From Acidobacteriaceae bacterium (GTDB lineage Bacteria; Acidobacteriota; Terriglobia; Terriglobales; Acidobacteriaceae), in the NCBI GenBank assembly GCA_003131315.1, contig PKUV01000030.1:1-64000 (forward strand): 64,000 nt of DNA, written 5' to 3'. Of this stretch, positions 1-8,457 are shown piece by piece. How positions within the stretch are numbered: the first letter of the stretch is position 1; each line of letters opens with the position of its first letter. The translations under genes were made by a program, and so were the position numbers. The notes below the pieces were generated by a model. The model had not been told where the DNA came from. It did not search any database and saw nothing but the letters and a program-made list of their open reading frames with translations.

Positions 1-183
1 TCACTATACGGTCAGAGACCTATTCCATCAATTTAGCTTCACTGCACTATCCCGGCGCACTGAAATGGCGATATTGCGACAGTGACGGTCTGGCTTTGCG
101 CTGTGGCTCTTGGCGATCACCGCACATCAATATGTGACCTATCTCACTGACATCGTTCTACCCTTCGTGCTAAGAAAGCCTGC
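1..183. other. Non-coding left edge
   Basis: No open frame with a plausible start or ribosome site is seen here, and no clear promoter or hairpin is recognised. Confidence 0.4.
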
Positions 184-507
184 ATGGGCGTGGCGACAAA
201 AAAACCGCGCTTTGCCGTCGTCTTCCTGATGATCTTCACCTTGGGCGTGTCTCTGGGTTTGCCGGCAGTGGACGTCCTGGATGCCGTCTACGATGAATCA
301 GAGGCCGTGCCTTACGAAGTTGTTCCTCTGCCCTCAATGGCGGCGCAGCCGGCAGCTGCCCGGACAACTCAGGCGACGCTTAGTTCCTTACACCTTAAAC
401 CTAATGTTTCATCCCCACTTCCCCCGGCACGTGTCCGCGACACGGACGCCAATCGATCCGCCGATGCGCGAATCTCATTGGCACTTCTCTGTGCTCTGCT
501 CTGCTAG
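184..507 (+). CDS. Small hypothetical secreted or anchored protein
   Basis: A 107-residue protein of unknown function. Residues about 9-28 form a hydrophobic stretch after basic residues (KKPR), as in a signal peptide or single membrane anchor. The rest is rich in Ala, Pro and Ser with no domain I recognise. It ends 111 bases before the sedolisin-like protease gene on the same strand. The ribosome site is weak and the C-terminal hydrophobic tail is odd, so the frame could be fortuitous. Confidence 0.4.
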   Translation: MGVATKKPRFAVVFLMIFTLGVSLGLPAVDVLDAVYDESEAVPYEVVPLPSMAAQPAAARTTQATLSSLHLKPNVSSPLPPARVRDTDANRSADARISLALLCALLC

Positions 508-618
508 CAACTAGGGTTGTCTCGCCCTCCGGTGAGCTTTGCCGAGGAAGGGAACGAGTTTCAGAGATGATTTAAACAACGATTGACATATTACTAATTC
601 CGAAAAGGAGCTTCATTT

Positions 619-2016
619 ATGTCCCAGAGAATTGCTGTGGTAATGGCAGCCATAGTGCTGCTGGGCTTCGGCACGATGGCGATGGCACAAGAAGCGACTC
701 CGGGGTACGTAACACCGGCAACTCCTCAAGCCGTCACTCCGTATGTGCCGGGCCCCGATGTTTACGTGCCGGCCAGCAGCGTGGCGCGTCCAGAAGACGC
801 AGGTCTGCGTGCCCACACGAATTATCTTCTGTACTCACCCCAGGGTGGCAAGCCGCAACCGATGGCCACACCGGTACAACTCGGCGGCGTGCAACCGAAT
901 GTCACCTACAAACAAATGTTAGAAACCCCGGCCTCGATGACCTGCGTGTACAAAGTGGGGCCGACCTATACCGGGTGCCTGCCGACTGCTCCCTATCACA
1001 AGACCTATCCCAATGGTGGATGGGGTGCAATCGCGGTGGTCGATGCATTTGACAATCCCGATATCGCGTACAGCCTGAGCGTGTTCAATGCGCAGTGGGG
1101 TTTGCCGGCGTCGAACTTCGTGAAAGTCTATGCCAACGGCAATAACGCCTGCACAACGCCGCCGTGGAACTCGGGATGGGCGCTGGAGGAAGCGTTGGAC
1201 GTGGAGTGGGCGCACGCCATGGCCCCGCAAGCAACCATCGTCCTGGTAGAAGCGTGCGATAACTCCTACACGAACCTGTTATACGCCGAGCAAGTCGCCG
1301 GAGCCTGGGTTCAGTCCTACGGTGGAGGCGACATCTCCAACAGCTGGAGCGGCGCCGAATCTGCCTCGCAACAGGGCACCTCGGGATACGACAACTACTT
1401 CTACCGCTACTACTATGATCACATCACCTACTTCGCCTCAGCGGGCGACAATGGCTATGGCGCAGAGTATCCCAGCTCCAACCCCTGGGTCATCTCTGCG
1501 GGCGGTACTACCATTAACCGCGTTGTCAATACCGGCAATTTCAACAACGAGAGCTGCTGGGCAGGTTCCGGGGGCGGCATCAGTGCCTACGAGACCTGGC
1601 TGAGTCCACCTGTCATTTATAACGGAATGGGACCCTGGACGGATTACCAGTATGCAGCGTTCGGGCAGGCTGCCCGGAAAACTCCGGACATGTCCTTTAA
1701 TGCCGACCCCAGGAGCGGCGTATATGTGTATGACTACGACAATGGCGGCTGGTACGGCGTGGGCGGCACGAGCCTATCGTCACCGGCGCTGGCCGGCATC
1801 GTCAATCTGACCAAGCAAAAGCTCGGCCAAACGCCTCCTGGCGGTGGATACTACAACACCGAGGAACTTAACCTGATCTATTCACAACTGTTTACCGTTA
1901 CGGCGTATCCGAAGAACTTTTACGACGTGAAAACGGGTTCGAATGGTGTGGCCGCCAAGGCAGGTTGGGATTACTGCACCGGCGTTGGCAGCCCGCGCGG
2001 ACTGCTGGGCAAGTAA
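619..2016 (+). CDS. Sedolisin-like (S53) serine-carboxyl peptidase
   Basis: A predicted exported acid protease of the S53 sedolisin/kumamolisin family. Residues 1-23 are a signal peptide ending AMA before QEA. The catalytic set is visible: Glu190 and Asp194 in LEEALDVEWAHAMAP, the oxyanion Asp277 in FASAGDNG, and nucleophile Ser385 in GGTSLSSP. The C-terminal FYDVKTGSNG...GWDYCTG.GSP segment resembles the family's calcium-binding loop. At 465 residues it is short: the N-terminal part (24-125) is too small for a full pro-kumamolisin domain and is Pro-rich instead, so activation may differ from classical members. An AAAAGGAG ribosome site precedes the ATG and a strong terminator follows, so it is probably monocistronic. 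The family is frequent in soil Acidobacteriota. Confidence 0.87.
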   Translation: MSQRIAVVMAAIVLLGFGTMAMAQEATPGYVTPATPQAVTPYVPGPDVYVPASSVARPEDAGLRAHTNYLLYSPQGGKPQPMATPVQLGGVQPNVTYKQMLETPASMTCVYKVGPTYTGCLPTAPYHKTYPNGGWGAIAVVDAFDNPDIAYSLSVFNAQWGLPASNFVKVYANGNNACTTPPWNSGWALEEALDVEWAHAMAPQATIVLVEACDNSYTNLLYAEQVAGAWVQSYGGGDISNSWSGAESASQQGTSGYDNYFYRYYYDHITYFASAGDNGYGAEYPSSNPWVISAGGTTINRVVNTGNFNNESCWAGSGGGISAYETWLSPPVIYNGMGPWTDYQYAAFGQAARKTPDMSFNADPRSGVYVYDYDNGGWYGVGGTSLSSPALAGIVNLTKQKLGQTPPGGGYYNTEELNLIYSQLFTVTAYPKNFYDVKTGSNGVAAKAGWDYCTGVGSPRGLLGK

Positions 2017-2047
2017 GATCCGGCTCCACGCGTAAACTGAAACTGAT

Positions 2048-2076
2048 GAGGCCCTGCGCAAGCAGGGCCTCTTTTT
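2048..2076 (+). terminator. Rho-independent terminator after the S53 protease
   Basis: A perfect 10-bp stem (GAGGCCCTGC with GCAGGGCCTC), a 4-nt loop and a run of five T. It lies 32 bases past the stop codon. Confidence 0.9.
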
Positions 2077-2129
2077 GCGTGCAGTAGCTCTCGAATGACA
2101 GCCAAAAAGCACGAACCTCAAAGCCTCTT

Positions 2130-2795
2130 TTAGTCCGTCGGTGGCGGTACTTTGCCCGGCTTGGTATTGTTCGGAGCAACCTGGCCGATTTTGTCGAGAG
2201 GAGTGCATTTGGCGGGCCGTGTGAACAAATCCTCGGAGGGAGACTCGAGCGTGATATCCCTGTAAACCGCTGCGAACACCGTATCTCCAACACGGGCTTC
2301 CACTTTCACCGGCACGCCTCCCAGATCCTGGGCTCGCCATACCTTGGATTCAACTTTCTTGCCGCTGGGCGTGACGAATACTGCGTTCTGGACCTTGGAG
2401 GAGTGTCCTTCGACCTTTTCCTCTCCAGCGTCGCTCCACTCCAGCGGGGTCCCCGAGATCAGTTGCATAGGACTCGGCAGCATCTGCACCTTCTCGATGG
2501 GCATGTCAATGCAAGTAGCCGCAGGTTTGCCGATGAACATCAGATGGTATGCCTTTTTTAGGCTCGGGACATAAATCATGGCCTGCTCCGCCGCGGGCTC
2601 GACCCTGAACTTGTCGCCCAAAAGGTATACCTTCGACCCCGGTAGGGCCTGGCCCATGTACAACATATATTCCGTGGCCGAAAAATCCGGCAGGCTCCAA
2701 GATGCCTGTTTGCTGGTTTGTTGACCGAAGCTGAGCGTTGATAGGAGGACCATGGCAGAGAATAGTGAGACAGTAAGCTTTCGCGGGAATAGCAT
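2130..2795 (-). CDS. Hypothetical exported protein
   Basis: A 221-residue protein with a signal peptide (basic MLFPRK, hydrophobic core, cleavage near SFGQ). The mature part looks like a small beta-rich domain with the segments MLPSPMQLISG, EGHSSKVQ and VPVKVEARVGD, and a conserved-looking Cys near the C-terminus (KCTPLDKIG). I do not recognise the family; the pattern recalls exported DUF4412/LolA-like proteins, which is only a guess. A GGAGA site lies 9 bases before the ATG. The next gene upstream on this strand is a broken paralogue, so a tandem duplication occurred. Its 3' end faces the protease gene across the terminator. Confidence 0.72.
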   Translation of the reverse strand: MLFPRKLTVSLFSAMVLLSTLSFGQQTSKQASWSLPDFSATEYMLYMGQALPGSKVYLLGDKFRVEPAAEQAMIYVPSLKKAYHLMFIGKPAATCIDMPIEKVQMLPSPMQLISGTPLEWSDAGEEKVEGHSSKVQNAVFVTPSGKKVESKVWRAQDLGGVPVKVEARVGDTVFAAVYRDITLESPSEDLFTRPAKCTPLDKIGQVAPNNTKPGKVPPPTD

Positions 2796-2982
2796 AAGGG
2801 CAATTCTCCGTTGGTACGTCGCAACCGATTATGCGCGTCCGGATTGGATTGACAAGCTTGTTACGCCTTCTTCTTAACGGCGTTCTCGAGTCAATGTGAC
2901 CCGGAGACTTTTTGAGGCTGCGGCGCTCGCCTGAAGCTAGTTCCAACGGATCGGAGTAGAGAAAACGGCCCTCCTGAACCGG

Positions 2983-3441
2983 CTAATCCCAGGTAAACGG
3001 AAACAGAAATTGCATTATACGCGACCCGTGGGGGTTGCTTCTTCGCTGGCTTGGGCGGGCGCAGTTGCTTCTCAGGGGGGCTACCTGACCAATGTTTTCC
3101 AAAGGGACGCATTTATAGGCAGGACTGAATGATTCCGGGCTGACACTTTCGAGCTTAACATCGCGGTACACTGCGACCAAGCCTTCACCCAGCCTGGCCT
3201 TCACCGCAATCTTCACGGGGACGCCCTTCAAGTCTTCTGCTTCCCATATTTTCAAGGAGGTGGTTTTACCATCGATGGCGGTGACCACCACAGTTTCGAC
3301 CTTGCACGGGTGGCCTTCGAACTCTTCGGTTCCGGCGTCGGTCCGCTCAACCTTGGCGCCAGAAATCAACTGCATGGGGCTGGGCAGCATGGTGACCTGG
3401 CTGGTCTTCATCTAGATACAAACGGGCTTCGGGGTGTTGGT
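2983..3441 (-). pseudogene. Truncated paralogue of the adjacent exported protein
   Basis: The readable part (142 codons from ATG 3411) matches the C-terminal half of the neighbour at 2130-2795: both have MLPSPMQLISG, an EGH..KV segment, VPVK, AVYRD and IGQVAP. Directly before that ATG is an in-frame TAG, and beyond it the same frame reads KPVCI, matching PAATCI of the intact copy, so a nonsense codon has split the gene. Further upstream the similarity fades and no signal peptide is found; the divergent gene at 3500 occupies that space. After IGQVAP the tail also differs from the neighbour, perhaps through a frameshift. An alternative is a short functional domain started at 3411. Confidence 0.7.
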
Positions 3442-3499
3442 CTGAATAAGACTAGAATTGTTATTGTCCAGAAGAAGATCCGGATATGGGGCAGCGGCC

Positions 3500-4231
3500 A
3501 TGAAGAGTCCTGTTAACAGTTTTTGCGCTCGGGTGTTGCTGATCCCCTTTGTACTGGGTGCTGCATTCGCGCAGGCTCCTGCTGGAAACTGGTTCAGGGT
3601 GCGTCGCGGGAGTCTTTGCGTGACGGAGGGTACGATTGGGGAGACAGTTGGAGATCGCCTGTCAGTGAATGTTCCCAAAATGCGCGCGTATGTGAATACG
3701 TGGGCGTCACAGGCGATTGAATTGCGGTTCACATACGGCGGGCCGACTCAGAAGAAGGTGGCGTTGGGTTCGGGCGAAATGCGGCAACAGTTTGGGTTGA
3801 AGCTGCGCGCGCAGGATGCCTGCAACCTGGTGTATGCAATGTGGCGGGTTGAGCCGGAGTCGAAGCTGGTGGTGTCCGTGAAGCGAAATCCGAGGGCACA
3901 CACCAGCGCGGCATGCGGGGAGCGCGGGTATGAGGATCTCACGCCACAGCGGGCTTCCGATCTGCCTCGGTTACGGCCGGGCGAGTCCCACACTCTGCGC
4001 GCGGAAATGAAGAAGGAAGAACTGCAAGTGTTCATCGATGACCGCGAGGTTTGGGCGGGAGAGGTTGGGCCGGACGCGGCCACGCTGGAGGGGCCGGTCG
4101 GGATCCGCTCCGACAATGCTCAGCTTCAATTTGAACTCAAGGCCGGCGAGTATGCCGGTATTCATCCCAACTTCGTATTGGATTGCAAATCCGCAGAACG
4201 GGCAACTAGGTTAAGCCGCCGGCCGTATTGA
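3500..4231 (+). CDS. Hypothetical exported protein, concanavalin-like C-terminal part
   Basis: A 243-residue exported protein. The ATG at 3500 is preferred over the upstream frame start (3458) because it places a clear signal peptide first (MKSPVNSFCARVLL..LGAAFAQ). The segment ELQVFIDDREVWAGEVG..GPVGIRSDNAQLQFE resembles the end of DUF1080/LamG-like jelly-roll domains, where short strands carry the phrase on equivalent positions. No catalytic residues can be assigned. It is divergent from the broken exported gene to its left. Confidence 0.65.
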   Translation: MKSPVNSFCARVLLIPFVLGAAFAQAPAGNWFRVRRGSLCVTEGTIGETVGDRLSVNVPKMRAYVNTWASQAIELRFTYGGPTQKKVALGSGEMRQQFGLKLRAQDACNLVYAMWRVEPESKLVVSVKRNPRAHTSAACGERGYEDLTPQRASDLPRLRPGESHTLRAEMKKEELQVFIDDREVWAGEVGPDAATLEGPVGIRSDNAQLQFELKAGEYAGIHPNFVLDCKSAERATRLSRRPY

Positions 4232-4469
4232 GTATCCGCGCTGACATCATCACCGTGGAAGAACAACTCGCAAGCGATCTCAGAGAGAAACCCGGCCTGC
4301 GTGTTACTGAAAATGAGCGTTTGAAAGTTTTACGGCGGACCTGCGTCGTCTGGCGGATTGGTTACAGAGCTCCGGAGTAAAGACAGTAGCTATGCACTCG
4401 ACCGGAGTCTGTTGGATTCCGCTGTACGAAATTCTGAAAGAACGTGTTAGAAGTCCTTGCGAGCAGCCC

Positions 4470-5228
4470 TTACTCCGGCTCCGCCACAAACCGATACCCC
4501 ACTCCCCGCACCGTCTGCAAGTGCTTCGGCTGCGACGGATCCTCCTCGATGTACCGCCGCAGCCGCACCACAAAATTATCGATGGCGCGCGTATCGGTGT
4601 CTTCGTGCAATCCCCACACATCTTCCAAAATCGCCTTGCGCGAAACCACGCGGCCTTCGCTGCGCACCAGATAGCGCAGCAGCTCCGCCTCCATCACCGT
4701 CAGATGGATCGTATTTCCCAGCGTGCGCAGTTCCAGTTCTCCGAAGTCAATGGACTTGCCGCAAAAACTGAATGTATCGCCGCCAGTTGCCTGCTCGCTC
4801 ACCGGCGCCGGCCGCGTCTTCCCACCGCCAGCCCCCGCCCTGTCGGAGTCTTTCATCCAGACACTGCGCCGCAGCAGGCTCTCCAGGCGAGCAATCAGAA
4901 TCGCCAGCTCAAACGGCTTCGGCAGGTAATCATCCGCCCCCGACGCGAATCCCTGCAGCACATCTTCCGGACGCCCGCGCGCCGTCAGCATCAGAATCGG
5001 CACGTAGTTCTTCTTCTCGCGCAGCAAGGCCGCGACATCAAAGCCGCTTTTGCCCGGCAGCATCACGTCGAGAACCACCGCGTCGAAGCGTTCTCTTTTT
5101 TCGACGAGCCTCTCCAGAGCCGTCTCGCCGTCCGCCGCAACTTCCACCGCATATCCCTCGGCTTGCAGGTTGAAGCGCAAGCCCTGCGCCAGATGCGCCT
5201 CGTCCTCCACCACCAGCACCCGGCTCAT
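4470..5228 (-). CDS. OmpR/PhoB-family response regulator
   Basis: Cytoplasmic transcription factor with an N-terminal receiver domain (1-120) and a C-terminal winged-helix DNA-binding domain (about 150-250). The phospho-acceptor is Asp54 (VVLDVMLPG), with acidic pocket Glu8-Asp9, the Thr of MLTARG and the Lys of PKPFE. The winged helix shows the TVMEAELLRYLV, VSRKAILEDVWG and VVRLRRYIEEDP..TVRGVGYRF features. The linker is rich in Gly and Ala. Its start overlaps the stop of the histidine kinase gene by 4 bases (ATGA), so the two are co-translated and form one two-component system. The signal is unknown. Confidence 0.95.
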   Translation of the reverse strand: MSRVLVVEDEAHLAQGLRFNLQAEGYAVEVAADGETALERLVEKRERFDAVVLDVMLPGKSGFDVAALLREKKNYVPILMLTARGRPEDVLQGFASGADDYLPKPFELAILIARLESLLRRSVWMKDSDRAGAGGGKTRPAPVSEQATGGDTFSFCGKSIDFGELELRTLGNTIHLTVMEAELLRYLVRSEGRVVSRKAILEDVWGLHEDTDTRAIDNFVVRLRRYIEEDPSQPKHLQTVRGVGYRFVAEPE

Positions 5229-6145
5229 GCCACTCTCCGCGGCAATTCCAGGGTCACGGTGGTTCCCTTCCCTGCCCCTTCGCTCTGCGCGAATACCCGG
5301 CCACCGTGCTTGCGCGCAATCGACCGCACGATGAACAATCCCAGCCCAGTGCCCTTCGCCTGCGAAAGCGAGCGCTGCGTCACCCGATAAAACCGCTTGA
5401 AGATGCGTTTCAACTCCTGCTCCGGAATCCCCACGCCGCGATCGCGCACCCGCAGCACCAACTTCTTCTCATCGGGAGCATCCAACTCCACCGAAATATG
5501 CACCCCATCCGGCGAATACTTCACCGCATTGTCGAGCAGGTTCGAAACCGCGGTCCGCAACTCCTCCGGATCGCCCAGCACCCGCGCTCCATCGCCGTTC
5601 TTTTGAGATAAAGACGGAGACTCGCGGTAGTCGAGATCCGCCGCCTGCAAATGATGGCGCACTCGCGCCAGCTCTATGCACTCGCGCACCAGCGTGTTGA
5701 ATTCCAGCGGCAATCGCTGCGCCGGGCTTTTCTTCTGCGCCGCCTCGCCCGCTTTCAATACCTGTTCCACGGTGTGCAGCAGGCGCCCGGTATCGAGCAG
5801 CATTAACTCATAGAACTGCCGCCGCTGCGCTTCTCCCACATCGCGTCTCTGCAAAGTTTGAAGGTAGAGCCGGATGGACGCGATCGGCGTCTTCAATTCA
5901 TGGGTGACCGCGTTGATGAAGCTGTCGTGCTGCTCGTTGCGGCGAATTTCCCGGACCAGAAAAATTGTATTGAGCACCACCCCCGCGATGATGACCAGAA
6001 AAAGTATGCCGCCGAAAAAAAGCTTCAAACCTTCGCGCCAGTACAGGATGATCCAGCTGACGTTCAGTGCGACGGCCGCCGCAATCAGGCAAACGCCCAG
6101 CGTGATGAAAAAATAAATCGCTTTCTGCCGGCTGATGATCCGCAC
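5225..6145 (-). CDS. Sensor histidine kinase, partner of the adjacent regulator
   Basis: A 306-residue inner-membrane kinase. Two membrane helices (about 9-34 and 42-64) are separated by only a few residues, so there is almost no periplasmic sensor; it may sense within the membrane or through a partner. The HisKA box carries His82 in NAVTHELKTPIASIR. The ATPase domain shows N box NLLDNAVKYSP, G1 DRGVGIPE, F box KRFYRV and G2 GTGLGLFIV. No HAMP or PAS domain is seen. It is the first gene of a two-gene operon with the OmpR-type regulator. A degenerate repeat tract lies directly upstream, so the promoter must lie close to or within it. Confidence 0.95.
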   Translation of the reverse strand: MRIISRQKAIYFFITLGVCLIAAAVALNVSWIILYWREGLKLFFGGILFLVIIAGVVLNTIFLVREIRRNEQHDSFINAVTHELKTPIASIRLYLQTLQRRDVGEAQRRQFYELMLLDTGRLLHTVEQVLKAGEAAQKKSPAQRLPLEFNTLVRECIELARVRHHLQAADLDYRESPSLSQKNGDGARVLGDPEELRTAVSNLLDNAVKYSPDGVHISVELDAPDEKKLVLRVRDRGVGIPEQELKRIFKRFYRVTQRSLSQAKGTGLGLFIVRSIARKHGGRVFAQSEGAGKGTTVTLELPRRVA

Positions 6146-6163
6146 AGGAGAATTGTAGCGGGA

Positions 6164-6256
6164 CAGGTGTCAGGTGTCAGGTCTCAGTTCTCAGAGAAAG
6201 CAGCACCAACTCCGTTAGTCCTTGAAACTTTTAAACCTTGAAACTCTGAAACCTTG
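6164..6256. repeat. Degenerate short tandem repeat tract
   Basis: Two blocks of short words with slightly varying period: CAGGTGTCAGGT/CTCAG followed by CTTGAAAC/TTTAAACC/TTGAAACT. It fills the gap between the kinase and the desaturase. The same words recur at 10,775 and 40,531. Confidence 0.7.
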
Positions 6257-6263
6257 ATTTTTC

Positions 6264-7229
6264 TCAGTCGTTGCCCGCAGCCGCCGCCATCACCGCATCC
6301 GCCTGCACATCGCGAACCAGTGGCGGTTTCGGAGGCAGGTTATCGAGCGCGATCTTGTACACGTGCCGCGCCAGTCCCAGTTTCTTCAGCGCCCAGATGC
6401 CGTACCAGTTCATGTCGATTTCGTACCAAGTCATGCCGTGGCACGCGGAAACCGGATGCGCATGATGATTGTTGTGCCAGCCTTCGCCAAAGGTCAGGAT
6501 GGCCACCAGCAAGTTGTTGGTGGAGAGGTCCTTGGTCGCGAAGCGCCGCGATCCCCACAGGTGTGTGACCGAGTTCACCATCCAGGTGGCATGCAGTCCG
6601 ACCACCACGCGCGCGAACACTCCCCACAGCAGCCACGGCAGCCCGCCGATGGCATAAAGAATGACGCCGACAATAATGTTTCCGGTGTAGTGATACTTGG
6701 TCAGCCAGACGTGAACTTTATCTTTGGTCAAGTCGGGAACGTAACGGCCCAGGGTCGTGGTGTCGTGATGCATCGACTTCCCCATCAGGATCCACCCCAT
6801 GTGCGACCACCACTTGCCGTCGATCGGCGAGTGCGGATCGCCTTGCTCGTCGGAAAACTGATGATGAATCCGGTGCGTCGCCACCCAGAAAATCGGCCCG
6901 CCTTCGAGCGCCAGCGTCGCGCACCAGGTCAGGAAGTATTCCACCCACTTCGGCGTCTTGTATCCGCGATGCGTCAGCAACCGGTGATAGCTCATCCCGA
7001 TCCCGAGGCTGCCCGAAATCCACCACAAGAAAATGGCGACGAAAAATGCTTTCCAGGTGAAGAAAAATAGCGCCGCGATTGCGCCCACATGAAACAGGCC
7101 CATGACGATCGCCGTGCCCCAGTTGAAGCCATCACGGTTCGCCCGGTCTTTACGATTGCCGCCTTCTCCTGCTTCGCTCATTGCCTGGCTCGTCGCTTCG
7201 CTCATCGTCTCGCGCGCTGTCTCGCTCAT
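6264..7229 (-). CDS. Acyl-CoA/acyl-lipid delta-9-type fatty acid desaturase
   Basis: A 321-residue integral membrane diiron desaturase that would introduce a double bond into saturated acyl chains for membrane fluidity. All three histidine boxes are present: HRLLTH (82-87), HRIHH (119-123) and HNNHH near residue 250. Hydrophobic helices surround residues 40-75, with two more pairs later (for example [20 protein letters not shown]). The N-terminus repeats the word MSEA/MSET three times, giving three possible starts; the first has the best ribosome site (GGAG, 9-base gap). A ferredoxin-type partner is not encoded nearby. Confidence 0.9.
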   Translation of the reverse strand: MSETARETMSEATSQAMSEAGEGGNRKDRANRDGFNWGTAIVMGLFHVGAIAALFFFTWKAFFVAIFLWWISGSLGIGMSYHRLLTHRGYKTPKWVEYFLTWCATLALEGGPIFWVATHRIHHQFSDEQGDPHSPIDGKWWSHMGWILMGKSMHHDTTTLGRYVPDLTKDKVHVWLTKYHYTGNIIVGVILYAIGGLPWLLWGVFARVVVGLHATWMVNSVTHLWGSRRFATKDLSTNNLLVAILTFGEGWHNNHHAHPVSACHGMTWYEIDMNWYGIWALKKLGLARHVYKIALDNLPPKPPLVRDVQADAVMAAAAGND

Positions 7230-7273
7230 TGTTTTTCTTCTCCGCTACACCCGTCTCACTGAGGTCCGCCTGG

Positions 7274-7397
7274 CAGGCTGCTGAAAAACTCAGGTCTCGT
7301 ATCAGGGCATCGCTTTAGCGATCCGTAAGTTCTTCGAAATCAGACGCCCCTTTTAGGGGCTGGGCGTCGAAATCAACTTTCCCCACTGCCTGCCTAG
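7274..7397 (+). repeat. MITE-like palindromic element, copy 1
   Basis: Begins CAGGCTGCTGAAAAACTC and contains the internal words GTATCAGGGCATCGCTTTAG, CTTCGAAATCAGACGCCCC and TTAGGGGCTGGGC, shared with copies at 11,757, 45,975, 50,904 and, inverted, 35,968. The right terminal repeat is decayed here. Confidence 0.8.
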
Positions 7398-7649
7398 GAC
7401 AATATCAAGAGACCACGAAACACTTTGTAATACTTCTGTAATCCTCGCTGGCTAAAGGAGTTACGAGCGTAATGCGGACAGGCCAAACGACCTGATTTCC
7501 GCGCAACAATGTCCATGCAACCGGGAGTCAGCGTTGCGGTGTCATGCGTGATTCCTCGCCGGTCCATAGCCTGCAACTTTTCCGTGCACGTTCCCATGTC
7601 GTGGAGTATCGTTAGCAGTTCAACCGTGCTCCCGAACCGGAGGTGGGTG

Positions 7650-8099
7650 TTGAAAAAGAGATTGTCGAATAAGGCAGTATTGAAGAAAACTCCACTAATC
7701 CTTCTCACCTTGCTCTTTTTTGTGTTCGCGTTATGGGCGCAGAAGGATCAGCCCCCCGCAAAAGCACCCGCCCCCGAATACAAGATTCCCCCCGAAGCCG
7801 CCGCCAAGGTAAATCCCGTCAAGCCGACCCCGGAGTCGCTCGCCAAGGGCAGGAAGCTGTATGGCTACGACTGCGCGATGTGTCATGGAAAAGACGGCGA
7901 CGGCAAGGGCGACATGGCATCCGACATGAAAAACGTTACCGATTTCACCAATCCGGACGCCTTGAAAAACCGCACCGACGGCGAACTCTTCTACGTTACA
8001 AGGAATGGCAAGGGCGAGATGCCCCCCGAAGGCGACCGCGCTAAGGATGATGACATCTGGAACATGGTGAACTACATCCGCTCGCTGGCGAAGAAATAG
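7650..8099 (+). CDS. Membrane-anchored or exported class I c-type cytochrome
   Basis: A small monohaem cytochrome c for periplasmic electron transfer. The haem site is CAMCH (75-79 from this start), the likely distal ligand is Met124 in GKGEMPP, and the C-terminal helix is DDDIWNMVNYIRSL, typical of class I. A basic, hydrophobic N-terminus (KKTPLILLTLLFFVFALWAQ) serves as signal peptide or anchor, followed by a Pro/Ala linker. I chose TTG at 7650 because GGAGG (7639-7643) lies 6 bases before it; GTG 7647 or the distant ATG 7509 are alternatives, but the extra N-terminus from 7509 is not protein-like. No oxidase genes adjoin. Confidence 0.85.
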   Translation: MKKRLSNKAVLKKTPLILLTLLFFVFALWAQKDQPPAKAPAPEYKIPPEAAAKVNPVKPTPESLAKGRKLYGYDCAMCHGKDGDGKGDMASDMKNVTDFTNPDALKNRTDGELFYVTRNGKGEMPPEGDRAKDDDIWNMVNYIRSLAKK

Positions 8100-8457
8100 G
8101 AATAGCGCTCGTGTAGGGACAGCCGTTCTCGGCTGTCCAAGCCGAGCGCAGCTCGGCAGCTGTCTATGTTCACATCAACGCCGGATTCGCTGCAGCTTCC
8201 TACAGCGTCGGATCTACCGCGGTGGAGCGAGGACAGCCCCAAAACCCAGCCCCGGAGGGGCGGCCTAGCTTAGCCCCGCGCTTCAGCGCGGGGTAAAGTG
8301 GAATGACGACTCAAGTTCCGGAGGGACGACCCAGTCCCCACTCACACTCTTCGATGGCCGGCCATCGAAGCCGACTTTTTCCGCAACCTCTTCAGCTAAG
8401 CCGCAATTGCCGCGTGATGAGAACGCCTTCACGCTCCGATCGCCGCCTTACAAGCCT
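8100..8457. repeat. Intergenic block of unrelated small hairpins
   Basis: Contains GGACAGCC/GGCTGTCC (8117-8138), GCCGAGC/GCTCGGC (8141-8157), CCCCGCG/CGCGGGG (8274-8293), and from about 8345 a fragment matching the right end of the MITE-like family (CATCGAAGCCGACTTTTTCC...CTCTTCAG). It lies between convergent genes; no coding frame is convincing. Confidence 0.6.

Noticed and set aside
583-588. TTGACA as a -35 box upstream of the protease
   Set aside because: A -10 at normal spacing would fall on the ribosome site; no matching hexamer is there.
4392-5390. Long plus-strand frames over the two-component genes, and similar antisense frames at 16981-17979, 30308-31840, 34142-35959 and 42375-43739
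   Set aside because: Antisense shadows of strongly supported genes in GC-rich DNA; compositions rich in Arg, His and Gln without domains.
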